Part shown: in pieces, positions 26,553-36,835 of the stretch | Layout of the letters: each line of letters starts with the position of its first letter | How positions within the stretch are numbered: position 1 is the first letter of the stretch | Origin: CAVVYA01 sp963752345 | Lineage (GTDB): Bacteria; Pseudomonadota; Alphaproteobacteria; SMXQ01 | Assembly: GCA_963752345.1 (NCBI GenBank) | Contig: CAVVYA010000006.1 | Span: 352,516 to 416,515 of the forward strand | Direction: 5' to 3' | Length of the DNA stretch: 64,000 nt | The notes under the pieces: generated by a model | The model's database searches: none | The model's input: the letters and a program-made list of their open reading frames with translations, nothing else | Told to the model about the DNA's origin: nothing | Translations under genes and position numbers: made by a program

Positions 26553-27168
26553 GTGGCCAAACCCGCCGGAAGCCCCAAGAAACCGCTCAACCGCGCCAAG
26601 CGCATGGCCGCCGCGCCGAAGCGGACGGCGCCGGTCGCCAAGCCGGCGCCGCGCAAACCGGCCGCCGTCAAGCGCGCCGGCAGCCGCAAAATCAAAACCG
26701 TCGCGGTGTCCGAGAAGGACTTGGCCACATCGGCCAAGCCGAGCTTCTTCCGCATGCGCACGCAACTGCTCGACGCCGGCAACACCGAGCTGCCGCTCGC
26801 GGTCGGCGACAACCTGTGGATCAAGATCAAGGTCTATGCCGAGGGCGGCGAGAACCATCTGCACGCGCACCCCTACCAGGACCATTCCTTCATCGTGCTC
26901 GACGGCAAGGCCTGCTTCCACGGCCCGCGCGGCGAGCGCCGCACACTGAAGCGCAACGAAGGCGTCTTCCTGCCGGCCGGGTCCTACTACTGGTTCGAGC
27001 AGGTCGGCGAGCGAGCCGCTCGTCGTGCTGCGGCTCGGCGCCACCAAGCCGGGCGGCCATCCCGACACCCGCGTCATGCCCGACGGCAGCTGGCAAGTCC
27101 GCCGCGGCCGCGCCGAAGTTTTCAAGAGCAAGGACGTGGCCTATCGCAAGGGCGCGTTTTACGGGTAG
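26553..27168 (+). CDS. Cupin-domain protein with basic N-terminal tail, frameshifted
   Basis: The first 50 residues are Lys/Pro/Ala-rich (KRMAAAPKRTAPVAKPAPRK). A single cupin follows: GGENHLHAHPYQDHSFIVLD has the HxH...(E/Q) metal ligands, and FLPAGSYYWFEQ begins the second motif. One extra base near 27012 shifts the frame; the continuation EPLVVLRLGATKPGGHPDTR ends KGAFYG. The basic tail is unusual for cupins and histone-like in composition. Divergent from the binding-protein gene, so it may act on the same substrate. Confidence 0.72.
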
Positions 27169-27193
27169 CGCGAGAGAGACCGTTACCGCGTTT

Positions 27194-27427
27194 CGTCATG
27201 GCCCGGCTCGACCGGCCGTCTCATGCAAGTGCTGATGCGTCCCCAAAGTCGTCATGGCCCGATTTAGTCGGGCCATCCACGTTCTTTTGCGACGACAGTG
27301 AAAGAAAAGTCGTGGATGCCCCGGACAAGCATGTCCTTGGGCCGCGCAAAGCGCGGACCCGAGGGCCGGGGCATGACGGATATCTTCTGTTGCACGAGAT
27401 GGCCCGGTCGAGCCGGGCCATGACGAG
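27194..27427. repeat. Palindromic intergenic repeat block R2
   Basis: Same family as the block at 25084-25291, with two exact shared stretches (27250-27291 and 27396-27427) in the same order, separated by a variable middle including CGTGGATGCCCCGGACAAGC. Again between two convergent genes (cupin and ABC ATPase). Confidence 0.8.
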
Positions 27428-27459
27428 AAAAGAGAAGGAATGCGAACTGGGCTGCGTCC

Positions 27460-28584
27460 TTACCGCTCGATCAGCGCGATCGTGCGTTCCGGCGCGAAGC
27501 GCAGGGTGACCGGGTCGCCCTTGTCGACCGGCTGGGCGAGGGGGGTGCGCACAAGGATCTCGCTGCCGTTCGCGGCGGTCACGACATATTCGACGATCTC
27601 GCCGAGATAGACTTCGCTCGCCAGCTTGCCCGACAGCACGTTGCCGACCGCGGCGAGGGCGCCGGGCTGGCCGTCGGCCTTGCGCAGCTCGATATGCTCG
27701 GGCCGCACCACCACGGCGATGTCGCGCTTGGGGCTGGCGCCGGTCGGGAACAGGCAGCGCAGCACGCCGAGCGGCGTCGTTACGGTTTCCATGGCGCCGG
27801 GCGTCACCTCGCGCGCCAGCTCGCCATGCACCAGGTTGGTGCGGCCGATGAAGTGGGCGACGAATTCCGAGGTCGGCCGGTTGTAGATTTCCTTCGGCGT
27901 GCCGAGCTGGGCGATCAGGCCCTCGTTCATCACCGCGATGCGGTCGGAGATCGCCAGCGCCTCGGACTGGTCGTGGGTGACGTAGATCGCCGTCACGCCG
28001 GTCTCGCGCTGCAGCCGCTTGAGCTCCGAGCGCATCTGCTCGCGCAATTGCGCGTCGAGGTTGCTCAGCGGCTCGTCGAGCAGCAGGAGCTGCGGCTCGC
28101 GGGTCAGCGCGCGGGCGAGCGCCAGGCGCTGCTGCTGGCCGCCGGAGAGCTGGGTCGATGGCCGCCGGATGTATTCCCCGAGCCCGACCATCTCCAGCAC
28201 GCGGGTGACCTTCTGGGTGATTTCCTGGCTGGAAAATTTGCGGGTGCGCGACACCTTGAGCGGGTAGGCCGCGTTGTCGAACACGTTCATGTGCGGCCAG
28301 ATCGCGTAGGACTGGAACACCATGCCGATGTCGCGCTCGTACATCGGCACATTGATCCGCTTGCCGGAATGGAACAGCTCGCGGCCGTCGAGCGTGATGC
28401 GGCCGAGCTGCGGCGTCTCCAGCCCGGCGATCGAGCGCAGCGTGGTGGTCTTGCCGCAGCCCGAGGGCCCCAGCAAGGTGAAGAGCTCGCCTTCCTTGAG
28501 CTCGAAATCGACGCCGAGCACGCCGCCGCCGGGCGTGCCGTCATGGCTCATATATTGCTTCTTGAGGCCTTCGACTTTCAGCAT
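27460..28584 (-). CDS. ABC transporter ATPase with TOBE domain
   Basis: 374 residues. Walker A GPSGCGKTTT, Q-loop FQSYAIWPHM, signature LSGGQQQRLALARA, Walker B LLLLDEPLSNLD and switch His VTHDQ are all intact. The C-terminal 120 residues form the TOBE regulatory domain (VVVRPEHIELR, FAPERTIALIER). It is the PotA/FbpC-type ATPase that drives the permease encoded just upstream on the same strand. The ATG at 28584 follows the permease stop by 26 bp. Confidence 0.92.
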   Translation of the reverse strand: MLKVEGLKKQYMSHDGTPGGGVLGVDFELKEGELFTLLGPSGCGKTTTLRSIAGLETPQLGRITLDGRELFHSGKRINVPMYERDIGMVFQSYAIWPHMNVFDNAAYPLKVSRTRKFSSQEITQKVTRVLEMVGLGEYIRRPSTQLSGGQQQRLALARALTREPQLLLLDEPLSNLDAQLREQMRSELKRLQRETGVTAIYVTHDQSEALAISDRIAVMNEGLIAQLGTPKEIYNRPTSEFVAHFIGRTNLVHGELAREVTPGAMETVTTPLGVLRCLFPTGASPKRDIAVVVRPEHIELRKADGQPGALAAVGNVLSGKLASEVYLGEIVEYVVTAANGSEILVRTPLAQPVDKGDPVTLRFAPERTIALIER

Positions 28585-28610
28585 GAACTCAAATCCCCTC
28601 CGGCGGCGCT

Positions 28611-30369
28611 TCAGCGGATCGACAGGCCATAGCGGCGCGCGATGATATAGAAGGCGGTGCTCGCCACGGTCATCAGCGCCATCCACGAAACGCCCATGGC
28701 GGCGAGCTCGGTGACCTGGCCGTTCTCCCACAGATCGAACAGGGTGACGGCGACGACCTGGGAGTTGGGCCCGACCAGCAGGATCTGCATGGCGACCGCC
28801 TTGACCGCGAGCAGGAAGACGAACAGCCAGCAGGTGATCAGCGCCGGCGCCACCAGCGGAATGACGATGCGCAGGAAGGTGGTGATCTGGCGCGCGCCGG
28901 AGATGGCGGAGGCCTCCTCGAGCTCGCGGTGGATCTGCAGCACGCCGGCGTAGGAATAGCGCATGCCGTAGGGCAGGAAGCGCACGGTCGAGGCGATGAT
29001 GACCGAGAGCAGCGAGCCGTAGAGCCCGAACGGCATCTGCAGGAAGACATGGAGGAAGGCGACGCCCATGACGATGGCCGGGAAGATCAGCGGCATGGTG
29101 GCGAGCTGGTCGAGCATCCAGCCGCCGCGGTAGCGCCGCACCGCCAGCCAGGCGCACAGCGCGGTGAACGGGACCGACGATGGTGGCGGTGGCGGCGCCC
29201 AGGATCAGGGTGTTGCCGATCGAGCTTTTGAACGAATGGGAATTGAACACCTGCAGGTAATTCGCCCAGGTGAACAGGGTGAGAGACTGCTTGGTGATGC
29301 CTTCGTAATAGGGCAGGAACGAGGCGTAGACCACGATGCCGACCGGCAGGCCGATGATGATGACGAACATCAGCACGAGCAGCCCGGCGGTGAAGTAGCG
29401 CCACTTGCCGAGATCCATGACGCGCGGGCGGAAGCCCTTGCCGGTGATGGTCTGGTAGCGCTCCGCGTGGCGCGACAGCTTGTTGTAGAAGTAGAGCATG
29501 ACCATGACGATCGCCAGCAGCGCCATCGAGAAGGATCCGGCCTGGCCGTAGTTGGGCGGCACCGAGGCCTGGATCGATTCGTAGATGTCGGTGGTCAGCA
29601 CATGGACATTGCCCGGCCGGCCGACCAGCGCCGGCGTCTCGAAGGATTCGAAGGCGCGGATGAAGATCAGGATGAGCAGCGCCAGGATGCCGGGAATCGC
29701 CAGCCTGAGCGTGATGTGGCGGAAGGTCTGCGAAATGCCGGCGCCGCTCATCATCGAGGCCTCCTCGAACGAGGCGTCGTTGGAGCGGAACACCGAGGAG
29801 AGCAGCAGGAAGGCCAAGGGCGAGAAGTCGATGCCCTCGATGATGATCATGCCCCACAGGCTGTAGACGTTGATGATCGGCTCGCTCGTGCCGAACAGCG
29901 CCATCAGCATCTGGTTGAGCGGCCCGGCCTTGCCGAGGATGAGCAGGAACGACACCGTGTAGAGCACGCTCGGGATGCCGAGCGAGATGATCGAGATCAG
30001 GAACACGTAATGGCGCAGCGGCGTGTTGGTGCGCTCGACGATCCAGGCCTGCAGCACGCCCAGGGTCAGCGCCACCATCGCCGAGCCCACCGCATAGATG
30101 CTGGCGTTCACCAGGTTGCGGGCGAAGCGCGGATTGGTGAACAGCTCGGTGTAGAATTTGAAGGTGAACTGGTCGAACGAGCCGTCGAACTTCGTGGTGT
30201 AGAAGCTGGTCTCGATCAGATAGATCGTCGGCGGCAGCAGAAGGGCCAGCAGCACCACGATCAGGATGGCGACGGCCGGCGAAACGCTCAGCGCCTCGCG
30301 CAACCGGGTGAAGCCGCCGAGTGGCGCGACGGCCAGCGGCGTATCGATCGTGCCCGGCGTGGTGGTCAT
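28611..30369 (-). CDS. Fused two-domain ABC permease, frameshifted in the middle
   Basis: About 586 residues with two binding-protein-dependent permease domains in one chain, an arrangement known for FbpB-type iron(III) permeases. The first half is open from the ATG at 30369 (IVVLLALLLPPTIYLIETSF and later helices). One extra G near 29173 moves the second half to another frame (MLDQLATMPLIFPAIVMGVA, with the EAA loop EEASAISGARQITTFLRIVI). It ends ARRYGLSIR. Transcribed with the ATPase; the binding-protein gene 30462-31570 precedes it. Confidence 0.85.
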
Positions 30370-30461
30370 GCGGCTCCCATCATACGCGGACGCGCAACGC
30401 GAACCGCGCCAACGTCAGCTGATTTGGTGCGTGTGATTGTCGAGCCGTCCGGCCGGTCATC

Positions 30462-31570
30462 TCAGCCTTTGAAATACTTCTTCAGCAGCGCTTCGGACTT
30501 GTCGTTGAGCTCGAACAGCTTCTCCGGCGTGATGAAGTTTTCCTTCAGGTCCGCCTTCTTCGGAATGATCGGCTGCAGACACCGGATTGGTGCTGACGTT
30601 CGGGTGGGCCGGCAGATAGTCGGCGGCCTCCAGGGTCTTCTGGCCTTCCTCGGACAGCATGTAGTCGATCAGCAGCATGGCCGCGTGCGGGTTCCTCGAT
30701 CCCTTGATGAACAGCACGGTGCCGTTCAGGCTCGGCACCGGCTGCAAGGGCAGGGCGGCGACCGGCGCGCCCTTCTGGGCGCTGATGATCGGGTGATGCA
30801 GGAAGATATTGAGCGCGATCGGATATTCGCCCTCGATCACGCGGTTGACCAGGGTGCGCGCGCTGCCGGTGAAATTGACGATGTTCTGCGCGCTGAGCCG
30901 CTTGAGGTAGTCCTCGCCCTTCTGCTCGCCCATCAGCATCAGGATGTTGGTGACGAACAGCGGGCTGCCGCTGTCGGAGCCGTCGCGCCAGGCGAGCTTG
31001 CCCTTCCATTTCGGATCGAGCAGGTCCTCGTAGGACTTCGGCACGTCGGCCGGGGCGACCGCCTTGGTGTTGTAGGCGACGCCGAAATAGGAAAAGCGCG
31101 TGGCGCCCCACAGGTTGCGCGGGTCGGTATAATCCTTGGGATAGACATCGAGCTCGGGCGACTTGAACGGCACCGCCACGCCGCCCTTGATCAGCGGCTC
31201 CGACAGGCTGGTGCTTTCGCCGACGTCGACGGTGAGCGACTTGGCGCGCGCCTCGGCGAGGATCTTCTGCACGATCTTGTTGCTGTCGGCGCGCCAGAAC
31301 TCGGCCTTGATGAAGGGATATTTCTTCATGAAGGACTCGGTCATCGGCCGCAGCGCCTGATCGACGATCATGCCGGAATAGAGCGTGACCTTGCCTTCCT
31401 TGCGCGCGCCGTCCTCGAGAATTTTCTGGCGGTCGGGCCCCGTCAGCATGGCGATCTGTTCCTGGGTCCGCGTCTGCGCCTCGAACGGCACCCGCGACTG
31501 TCAGGCGATCGCCAGCGTGGTCATCGCCAGTGTGGTCAGCGATAGTGTACGTCGTCCGCCATGCAGCCAT
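30462..31570 (-). CDS. Periplasmic substrate-binding protein, paralogue of 25326-26426, disrupted
   Basis: Core frame 31491-30560 begins TQEQIAMLTGPDRQKILEDG ARKEGKV, matching the paralogue. The ATG at 31570 (MAAWRTT) has GGGAGCGG upstream. The signal peptide TLSLTTLAMTTLAIA is in a shifted frame and ends in a TGA (31501-31503) directly before QSRVPFEAQ. Near 30580 one extra base hides the true C-terminus ELNDKSEALLKKYFKG, which ends at 30462. First gene of the operon with the fused permease and ATPase. Confidence 0.78.
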
Positions 31571-31611
31571 TGTCCGCTCCCTATCGTATTTCTATGCGTC
31601 TGAGCGCTGAT

Positions 31612-32717
31612 CTAGCGAGCCTTGCCCCCTGCCGCCGCGCGTTTCGCAACCGGACGCAGCGTGACGCCGGCGCCGATGGTCTCGGTCACCGTCAGATGGC
31701 CGTCCTCGATCTCGATGCCTTCGAACGGATCGTCGAGCAGCCGGTCGAATTCGCCCAATTCGCAGGCGTAGTCGACGCCGGGCAGGGCGGCCGCCAGATG
31801 CATGGCGGTGGCCGACAGCAGGCGCGAGCCGACCGCGGCGCCGAAGCGATAGCGGATGCCGCCGGCCTCGCAGATGCGCGCCGCCGCCACCGTATGGCGC
31901 AGGCCGCCGAGCCGGGGGATCTTGAGGCTGACCGCGTCGACCACGCGGTTCATCACCAGGGTCATCACCTCGTTGAGCGATCCGCCGGCTCTCGTCGGCC
32001 TCGACGGTCACCGGCACCGAATCGGTCACCAGCTTCAGTCCGCGCATGTCGTCGACCTTCACCGGCTGCTCGACCAGGTCGATGTCGAACTCGGCCATGC
32101 GGTTGATCGCGGTAATGGCGTCCTTCGGCTGATAGGACTGGTTGGCGTCGATCGTCAGATGCGCGTCGTCGCCGACCTGCCGGCGGATCGCCTTGACGCA
32201 CGCCACGTCTTCGGCGACGTCGCCATGCACCTTGATCTTGAAATAGCGGTAGCCCTTGTCGACCAGCTTCTGGGCGCTGGCGGCCATTTCCTGCCGGCGT
32301 CTTGATGGCGAGGATGCGCAGGATCGGCACGCGGTCGCGCACCTTGCCGCCGAACAGCTTGTAGAGCGGCACGCCGAGGCTCTTGGCCATCAGGTCGTAG
32401 AGCGCGCAGTCGATCGCCGCCTTGGCCTGGTTGTTGCCCGCCAGATTGCGGTCGAGTTCGCGCAAGATGAGTTCGATATCGAAGGGGTCCTTGCCGATCA
32501 GCAGCGGCTTGAACCGTTCGAGCGTCGCCTGGATGCCCTCGTAGCTCGCGCCGATATGGGCGGTCGCCGAGGCATAGCCATAGCCGGTGTTGCCGTCGTC
32601 GCTGGTGATGGCGACGATCCAGCCCTCCGTCAGGGGGTTGGCGCCCAGCGCGAAACGCCAGGTGGGATCGTCCTTGGCCATGATGCAGGACGTGACATCG
32701 ACCGGCGTGATCTGCAT
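31612..32717 (-). CDS. Enolase-superfamily enzyme (mandelate racemase/muconate lactonizing type), frameshifted
   Basis: About 368 residues from the ATG at 32717 (MQITPVDVTSCIMAKDDPTW). The catalytic Lys pair is in GYRYFKIKVHGD, the three metal ligands in LTIDANQSY, IDLVEQPV and TVEADES, and a second-side Lys in VSLKIPRLGG. Extra bases near 32295 and 31989 split the frame in three. The enzyme abstracts a proton alpha to a carboxylate; the exact reaction (racemisation, dehydration or cycloisomerisation) is not decided by these residues. Context is organic-acid catabolism. Confidence 0.82.
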
Positions 32718-32953
32718 GGGTCCTCCCCGATGCCGGCTACTCCCGGCCGTGCCACGGGTCGCGGTTGCGGCGCCCATGGTGCTTTCTTTTGCCGGTATCG
32801 TAGACATCCCCCGGCGCATTGAAAAGAGTGCAAATTCAAGGCGCGCGTCGGAAGCGCAGGCAATGCGCCGCCCTCGGGCCCGATCCCTATTGCCTAAGCC
32901 ATGGCCGGGTGTCTAACTAGAGCGCAAACACCATTGCGTCAGGGAGAAATGCG

Positions 32954-34100
32954 GTGAGCAGCGCGCTCGAGGGAATCAAGGTTCTCGAATTGGCGAATTA
33001 TGTCAGCGGCCCGTTCGCGGGCGTGCTGCTGTCGGACCTCGGCGCCGACGTGATCAAGATCGAGGAGCCCAAGCATGGCGACCCGTTCCGCGGCTGGGGC
33101 GCCGCGGAATACAGTCCGACCTTCGGCTCGGTCAATCGCAACAAGAAGAGCGTGACGCTCGACCTCAAGACCAAGGAGGGTATCGAGATCGCGCTGCGGC
33201 TCGCCGACCAGGCCGACGTGCTGATCGAGAATTTCCGCACCGGCACGCTGGAGCGTCTCGGTCTCGGCTACGACGTGCTGGCGAAGCGCAATGCGCGGCT
33301 GATCTATTGCTCGATCACCGGCTTCGGCCGCACCGGGCCTTACGCCAACCGCGCCGGCTACGACACCGTCGGCCAGGCGATGAGCGGGTTGCTCGGTCTG
33401 CTGACCGACCGCGCCAATCCGCAGCCCATGGGCATCTCGCTGTCCGACCATCTCACCGGCATGGTGGCGAGCTACGGCATTCTCGGCGCGCTGATGGCGC
33501 GCACGCGCACGGGCAAGGGCCAGCGGGTCGAAACCTCGTTGCTGCAGGCGACCATGTCGCTGCTCGGCGAGAATGCCGCGCGCTTCTTCGAGAACGGCGA
33601 GGTGCCGGCGCGCGCCACCCGCGCCCGCTCGGCCCAGGTCTACGGCTTCGTCGGCTCCGACGGCAAACCGTTCGTCGTGCATCTCTCCTCGCCGCCGAAA
33701 TTCTGGGAAGGGCTGGCACGGGTGGCGGGCCATCCGGAATGGATCAAGGAGGAGCGCTTCATCAACAAGGATGCGCGGCGCAAGGCCTACAACGAGCTCT
33801 ACAAGATGCTGCAGGACATCTTCGCGACGCAGCCGCGCGATCACTGGCTCGAAAAGCTGCTCGCGGCCGACGTGCCGAGCGGCCCGCTCTACGACATGCA
33901 GGAGGTGTTCGACGATCCCGCAGGTCAAGCATCTCGGCATGCGCGTCGATGTGCCCCATCCGCTGGTCGGCTCCGTCGGGCTGGTCGGCAGCGGCGTGAC
34001 CCTGTCGGATACGCCGGCGCGCATCACCCGCGCGGCACCGGCGCTCGGCGCCGACAACGAATCGGTGCTGGCTTCGCTCAAGCAGCGCGCGGCGGAATAG
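32954..34100 (+). CDS. CoA-transferase family III (CaiB/BaiF), frameshifted
   Basis: About 380 residues starting MSSALEGIKVLELANYVSGP, with FAGVLLSDLGADVIKIEEPK, RNKKSVTLDLKTKEG and NFRTGTLERLGLGYDVL, all hallmarks of the family. One extra base near 33920 shifts the frame; the continuation is VKHLGMRVDVPHPLVGSVGL. The enzyme moves CoA between carboxylic acids. The stop is followed within five bases by the thiolase-like gene, so it probably activates the acid that the thiolase-like protein then handles. Confidence 0.88.
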
Positions 34101-34104
34101 GGCG

Positions 34105-35296
34105 ATGGCGTTCGCGATCGAACCTTCGAAGGATTTGCGCGACACCTGCGCCATCGTCGGCATCGGCAACAGCCGGCTCGGCAAGGTGCCCGGCGTTTCC
34201 AGCGTCGATCTGCTGGTCGAAGCCATGAGCCATGCGCTCGACGATGCGGGGCTCAAGCCGGCCGACATCGACGGCATCGTCTGCCGCGGGCCGGACGATT
34301 CCTACAGCCATCACCAGGTGATCGGCTCGCGGCTCGGCATCAACGCGCGCTTCTCGACCACGCTCGACAACGGCGGCGCCTAGCAGATCCTCTCGGTGGC
34401 GCTCGCCGTCATGGCGATCAAGGCGGGCCTCGCCACCACGGTGATCTGCGGCTATGGCCGCGATGCCTGGTCGCGCACCCATGTGACGGAAGAGGCGCGG
34501 GTGCGCAACGAGACCCGGCCGGCGAGCCAGCGGCCGCGCGAGTTCGGTCCGGAATACGGCTATTTCGGCGCCGTCGCCGCACACGCCTTCGGCGCGCAGC
34601 GCCATATGCATCTCTACGGCACGACGCGCGATCAGTTCGCCGCGATCGCCATCGCCTTTCGCGAACACGCGCTTGCGCAATCCGCAAGCCCAGATGAAGA
34701 AGCCGCTGACGCTCGAGGATTATCGCGAGGCGCGGCTCATCGTCTCACCCTTCGGCCTGTTCGACTGCTCGCTGCGCAGCGACGCCGCCGGTGCCGTGAT
34801 CGTCACCAGCAAGGAACGGGCGCGCGATCTCAAGCAGCCGCCGGTGACGATCAAGGGCTTCGGCAGTTTCAACAATTCGCGCGGCTGGTTCGCCGACGAC
34901 AATATGGTGGTGACGGCGGCGAAACAGAGCGGCGAGACCGCCTATGCCATGGCCGGCCTCGGCCCCGACGACGTGGACACGGCGCAGATCTACGACTGCT
35001 TCACCTACATGGTGCTGACCCAGCTCGAGGATTACGGCTTCTGCAAGAAGGGCGAGGGCGGCGCTTTCGTGCAATCGGGCGCGCTGCGCATGGGCGGCCG
35101 CCTGCCGACCAACACGTCGGGCGGCCAGCTCTCCGAGTCCCATGCGGAAGGCATGCTGCAGGTGGTCGAGGGCGCGCGCCAGATGCGCCATACCTATCCG
35201 GCGCACCGCCAGGTCAAGGACGCGGAGATCGCGCTGATCTCCGGCCATGGCGGCAACCAGGTGTGCCATTCCACCTTGATCCTGGGGAGGGCGTGA
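34105..35296 (+). CDS. Thiolase-superfamily protein (nonspecific lipid-transfer type), with nonsense codon and frameshift
   Basis: Starts MAFAIEPSKDLRDTCAIVGI. The position of the usual nucleophile Cys reads DNGGA-stop-QILSVALAVMAIKAG: a TAG (34381-34383) sits where a Ser codon would be expected, and no Cys is present. The frame also shifts near 34674 (LRNPQAQMKKPLTLEDYREA continues). The C-terminal half has the later catalytic His/loop motifs (IYDCFTYMVL, ISGHGGNQ). Cys-less thiolase-like proteins paired with DUF35 act in retro-aldol or CoA-linked steps. It overlaps the DUF35 gene by one base. Confidence 0.75.
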
Positions 35297-35772
35297 TGGC
35301 CGACGTGAAGATCGCGGGCGAAATGCCGCAGAAGCCGGTGCCGCGCCCGGCGCCCGAATCGGTGCCCTACTGGGAAGGCGCGAAGAGCCACAAGCTGGTG
35401 ATCCCCCATTGCAAGGCATGCGGCGAATATTGGTTTCCGCCGTCCCAGCGTTGCCCGAATTGCCTGGCGGCGGATTTCGCATGGGCGGAGGTTTCCGGGC
35501 GCGGCAAGGTCTACAGCTTCGTCGTCTTCCACCGCGTCTATCATCCGGGATTCGAGAGCGAGGTGCCCTACGTGGTCGCGCTCGTCGAACTCGCCGAAGG
35601 CCCCCGCCTGCTCACCAACATCGTCGGCATCCCGCCGGAAGATGTGCGCTGCGACATGCCGGTGAAGGTCGTGTTCGACGACGTCACCCCCGACACCACC
35701 GTGCCGAAATTCACGCCGGCTGTAGTTTTTGCCTCATGGCCCGGCTCGACCGGACCATCTCGGGCGGGCTGA
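35296..35772 (+). CDS. DUF35 zinc-ribbon/OB-fold protein, C-terminus extended into a repeat
   Basis: 158 residues. The rubredoxin-like zinc ribbon is IPHCKACGEYWFPPSQRCPN C (CxxC...CxxC), followed by the OB-fold (GKVYSFVVFHRVYHPGF...PYVVALVELAEGPRLLTNIV). Members bind and support thiolase-like partners, here the gene immediately upstream. The family normally ends soon after TTVPKFTPA; here the frame runs 14 more codons (VVFASWPGSTGPSRAG) into the palindromic repeat at 35733 and stops there. Confidence 0.88.
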   Translation: MADVKIAGEMPQKPVPRPAPESVPYWEGAKSHKLVIPHCKACGEYWFPPSQRCPNCLAADFAWAEVSGRGKVYSFVVFHRVYHPGFESEVPYVVALVELAEGPRLLTNIVGIPPEDVRCDMPVKVVFDDVTPDTTVPKFTPAVVFASWPGSTGPSRAG

Positions 35773-35880
35773 CCATCTACTCCACCGTCATGCCCCGGCT
35801 TGTCCGGGGCATCGACGACGTTCGTTTTTCGTGGTCGACAAAAACCCGTGGATGGCCCGACTAAATCGGCCAAGACGAAA
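35733..35880. repeat. Palindromic intergenic repeat block R3
   Basis: Contains CTCATGGCCCGGCTCGACCG, GTCATGCCCCGGCTTGTCCG plus GGGCATC, and a decayed copy GTGGATGGCCCGACTAAATC. Same family as the blocks at 25.1 and 27.2 kb. It overlaps the 3' end of the DUF35 gene and lies between convergent genes. Confidence 0.75.
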
Positions 35881-35903
35881 AAAATAAGCCGGTGGTTACC
35901 GGA

Positions 35904-36635
35904 CTACCCCGCGGGCATTTCCGCCAGCAGCCTGCCGTAGCCTGTCACCGGCGCCCGCTCGCCGAGCCGCGTCTTGATTTCCCAGCAGCGCGCGGCCACC
36001 GCCTGCACCACCGGCACGCCGATGCGCGCTTCGAGGCGCTCGACGACGTTGAGCGACGGCCATTTGCTGCCCTGCAGATACATCGCCTCGCCGCCCGGGT
36101 TGCGGCGGAACACGTCTTCCATCATGTCGATCATCTGTTCGTCGGTCAGCAGGCCGACTTCTTCCCAGGTCGCCTTGACCTTCTCGATGGCGGTGACCTG
36201 AAAGCCCGCGTCGCGGAAGTAGCGCTCGACGATCGGTCCGGTGATGGAATCGTAGCCGGCGCCGGTGATGCGCTTGGCGCCGAGTGCCTGCATGGCGCGG
36301 ATCTGGTTCATGCCCGAGGTGAAGACCGGGATGCCGGTGCGGTCCTGCCAGCCGGCGACGATGCGCTGTTCGCCCGCATAGCCATGCAGCATAAACGGCG
36401 GCGTGCCTTCGGGATGGATGAGGTCGACGCCGAGCGCCGCGACCTCCGCAACTCCGCGCTCGTATTGCGGCATCACGGCCTCGAATTCCTCGACGGTGCC
36501 GTCCTTGATGCCGCAATAGACCGTATGGCAGCGGATGGTGGGCGGCAGCATGGCGGCGAGCGCGTCATGGGAGCCGGATGCCTGGGTCGTCGGCTTCACC
36601 ATGCCGACGAAGCCGCCATTCTTATTGCCGGTCAC
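35904..36635 (-). CDS. Asp/Glu racemase-superfamily protein (maleate isomerase/arylmalonate decarboxylase type)
   Basis: 243 residues, intact. The pattern MLPPTIRCHTVYCGIKDGTV, DLIHPEGTPPFMLHG, SGMNQIRAMQALGAKRI and GAGYDSITGPIVERYFRDAG matches this superfamily. The first catalytic Cys position appears to be Gly (HPEGTPPF) and the second Ser or absent (YLQGSKWPSLNVVE), so the usual two-Cys chemistry is unlikely. Such members may act as decarboxylases or amide hydrolases by another route. It converges with the DUF35 gene and is divergent from the Bug receptor gene. Confidence 0.7.
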   Translation of the reverse strand: MTGNKNGGFVGMVKPTTQASGSHDALAAMLPPTIRCHTVYCGIKDGTVEEFEAVMPQYERGVAEVAALGVDLIHPEGTPPFMLHGYAGEQRIVAGWQDRTGIPVFTSGMNQIRAMQALGAKRITGAGYDSITGPIVERYFRDAGFQVTAIEKVKATWEEVGLLTDEQMIDMMEDVFRRNPGGEAMYLQGSKWPSLNVVERLEARIGVPVVQAVAARCWEIKTRLGERAPVTGYGRLLAEMPAG

Positions 36636-36835
36636 GTTTGCCCCCCTGTGTTTTGTCTCCTTGGTTCGTCAGGCTAGCACCGTAAAAGGCGAATTCAACG
36701 GTCTCCGCGCGGCGCCCGCCCGCCCGATGCGCCGGAAGCGCTTGCGCGGGTCACGGGTTCGACCGACAATCGACGGCGCAACGACAGGCGGACGACCGCC
36801 GTCACGGCGACAGGAAAAACGTGAGGGAGGGGACG

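Noticed and set aside
31501..31503. TGA in the second binding-protein gene read as selenocysteine
   Set aside because: It falls in the signal peptide, no SECIS-like hairpin follows, and the paralogue has no Cys or Sec there. A substitution or sequence error is simpler.
29164..31545. A 793-codon open frame on the plus strand
   Set aside because: It is antisense to the permease and second binding-protein genes, which have clear family motifs. Long antisense frames are common in GC-rich DNA; this one has a repetitive His/Arg/Asp/Gln-rich composition and no motif.
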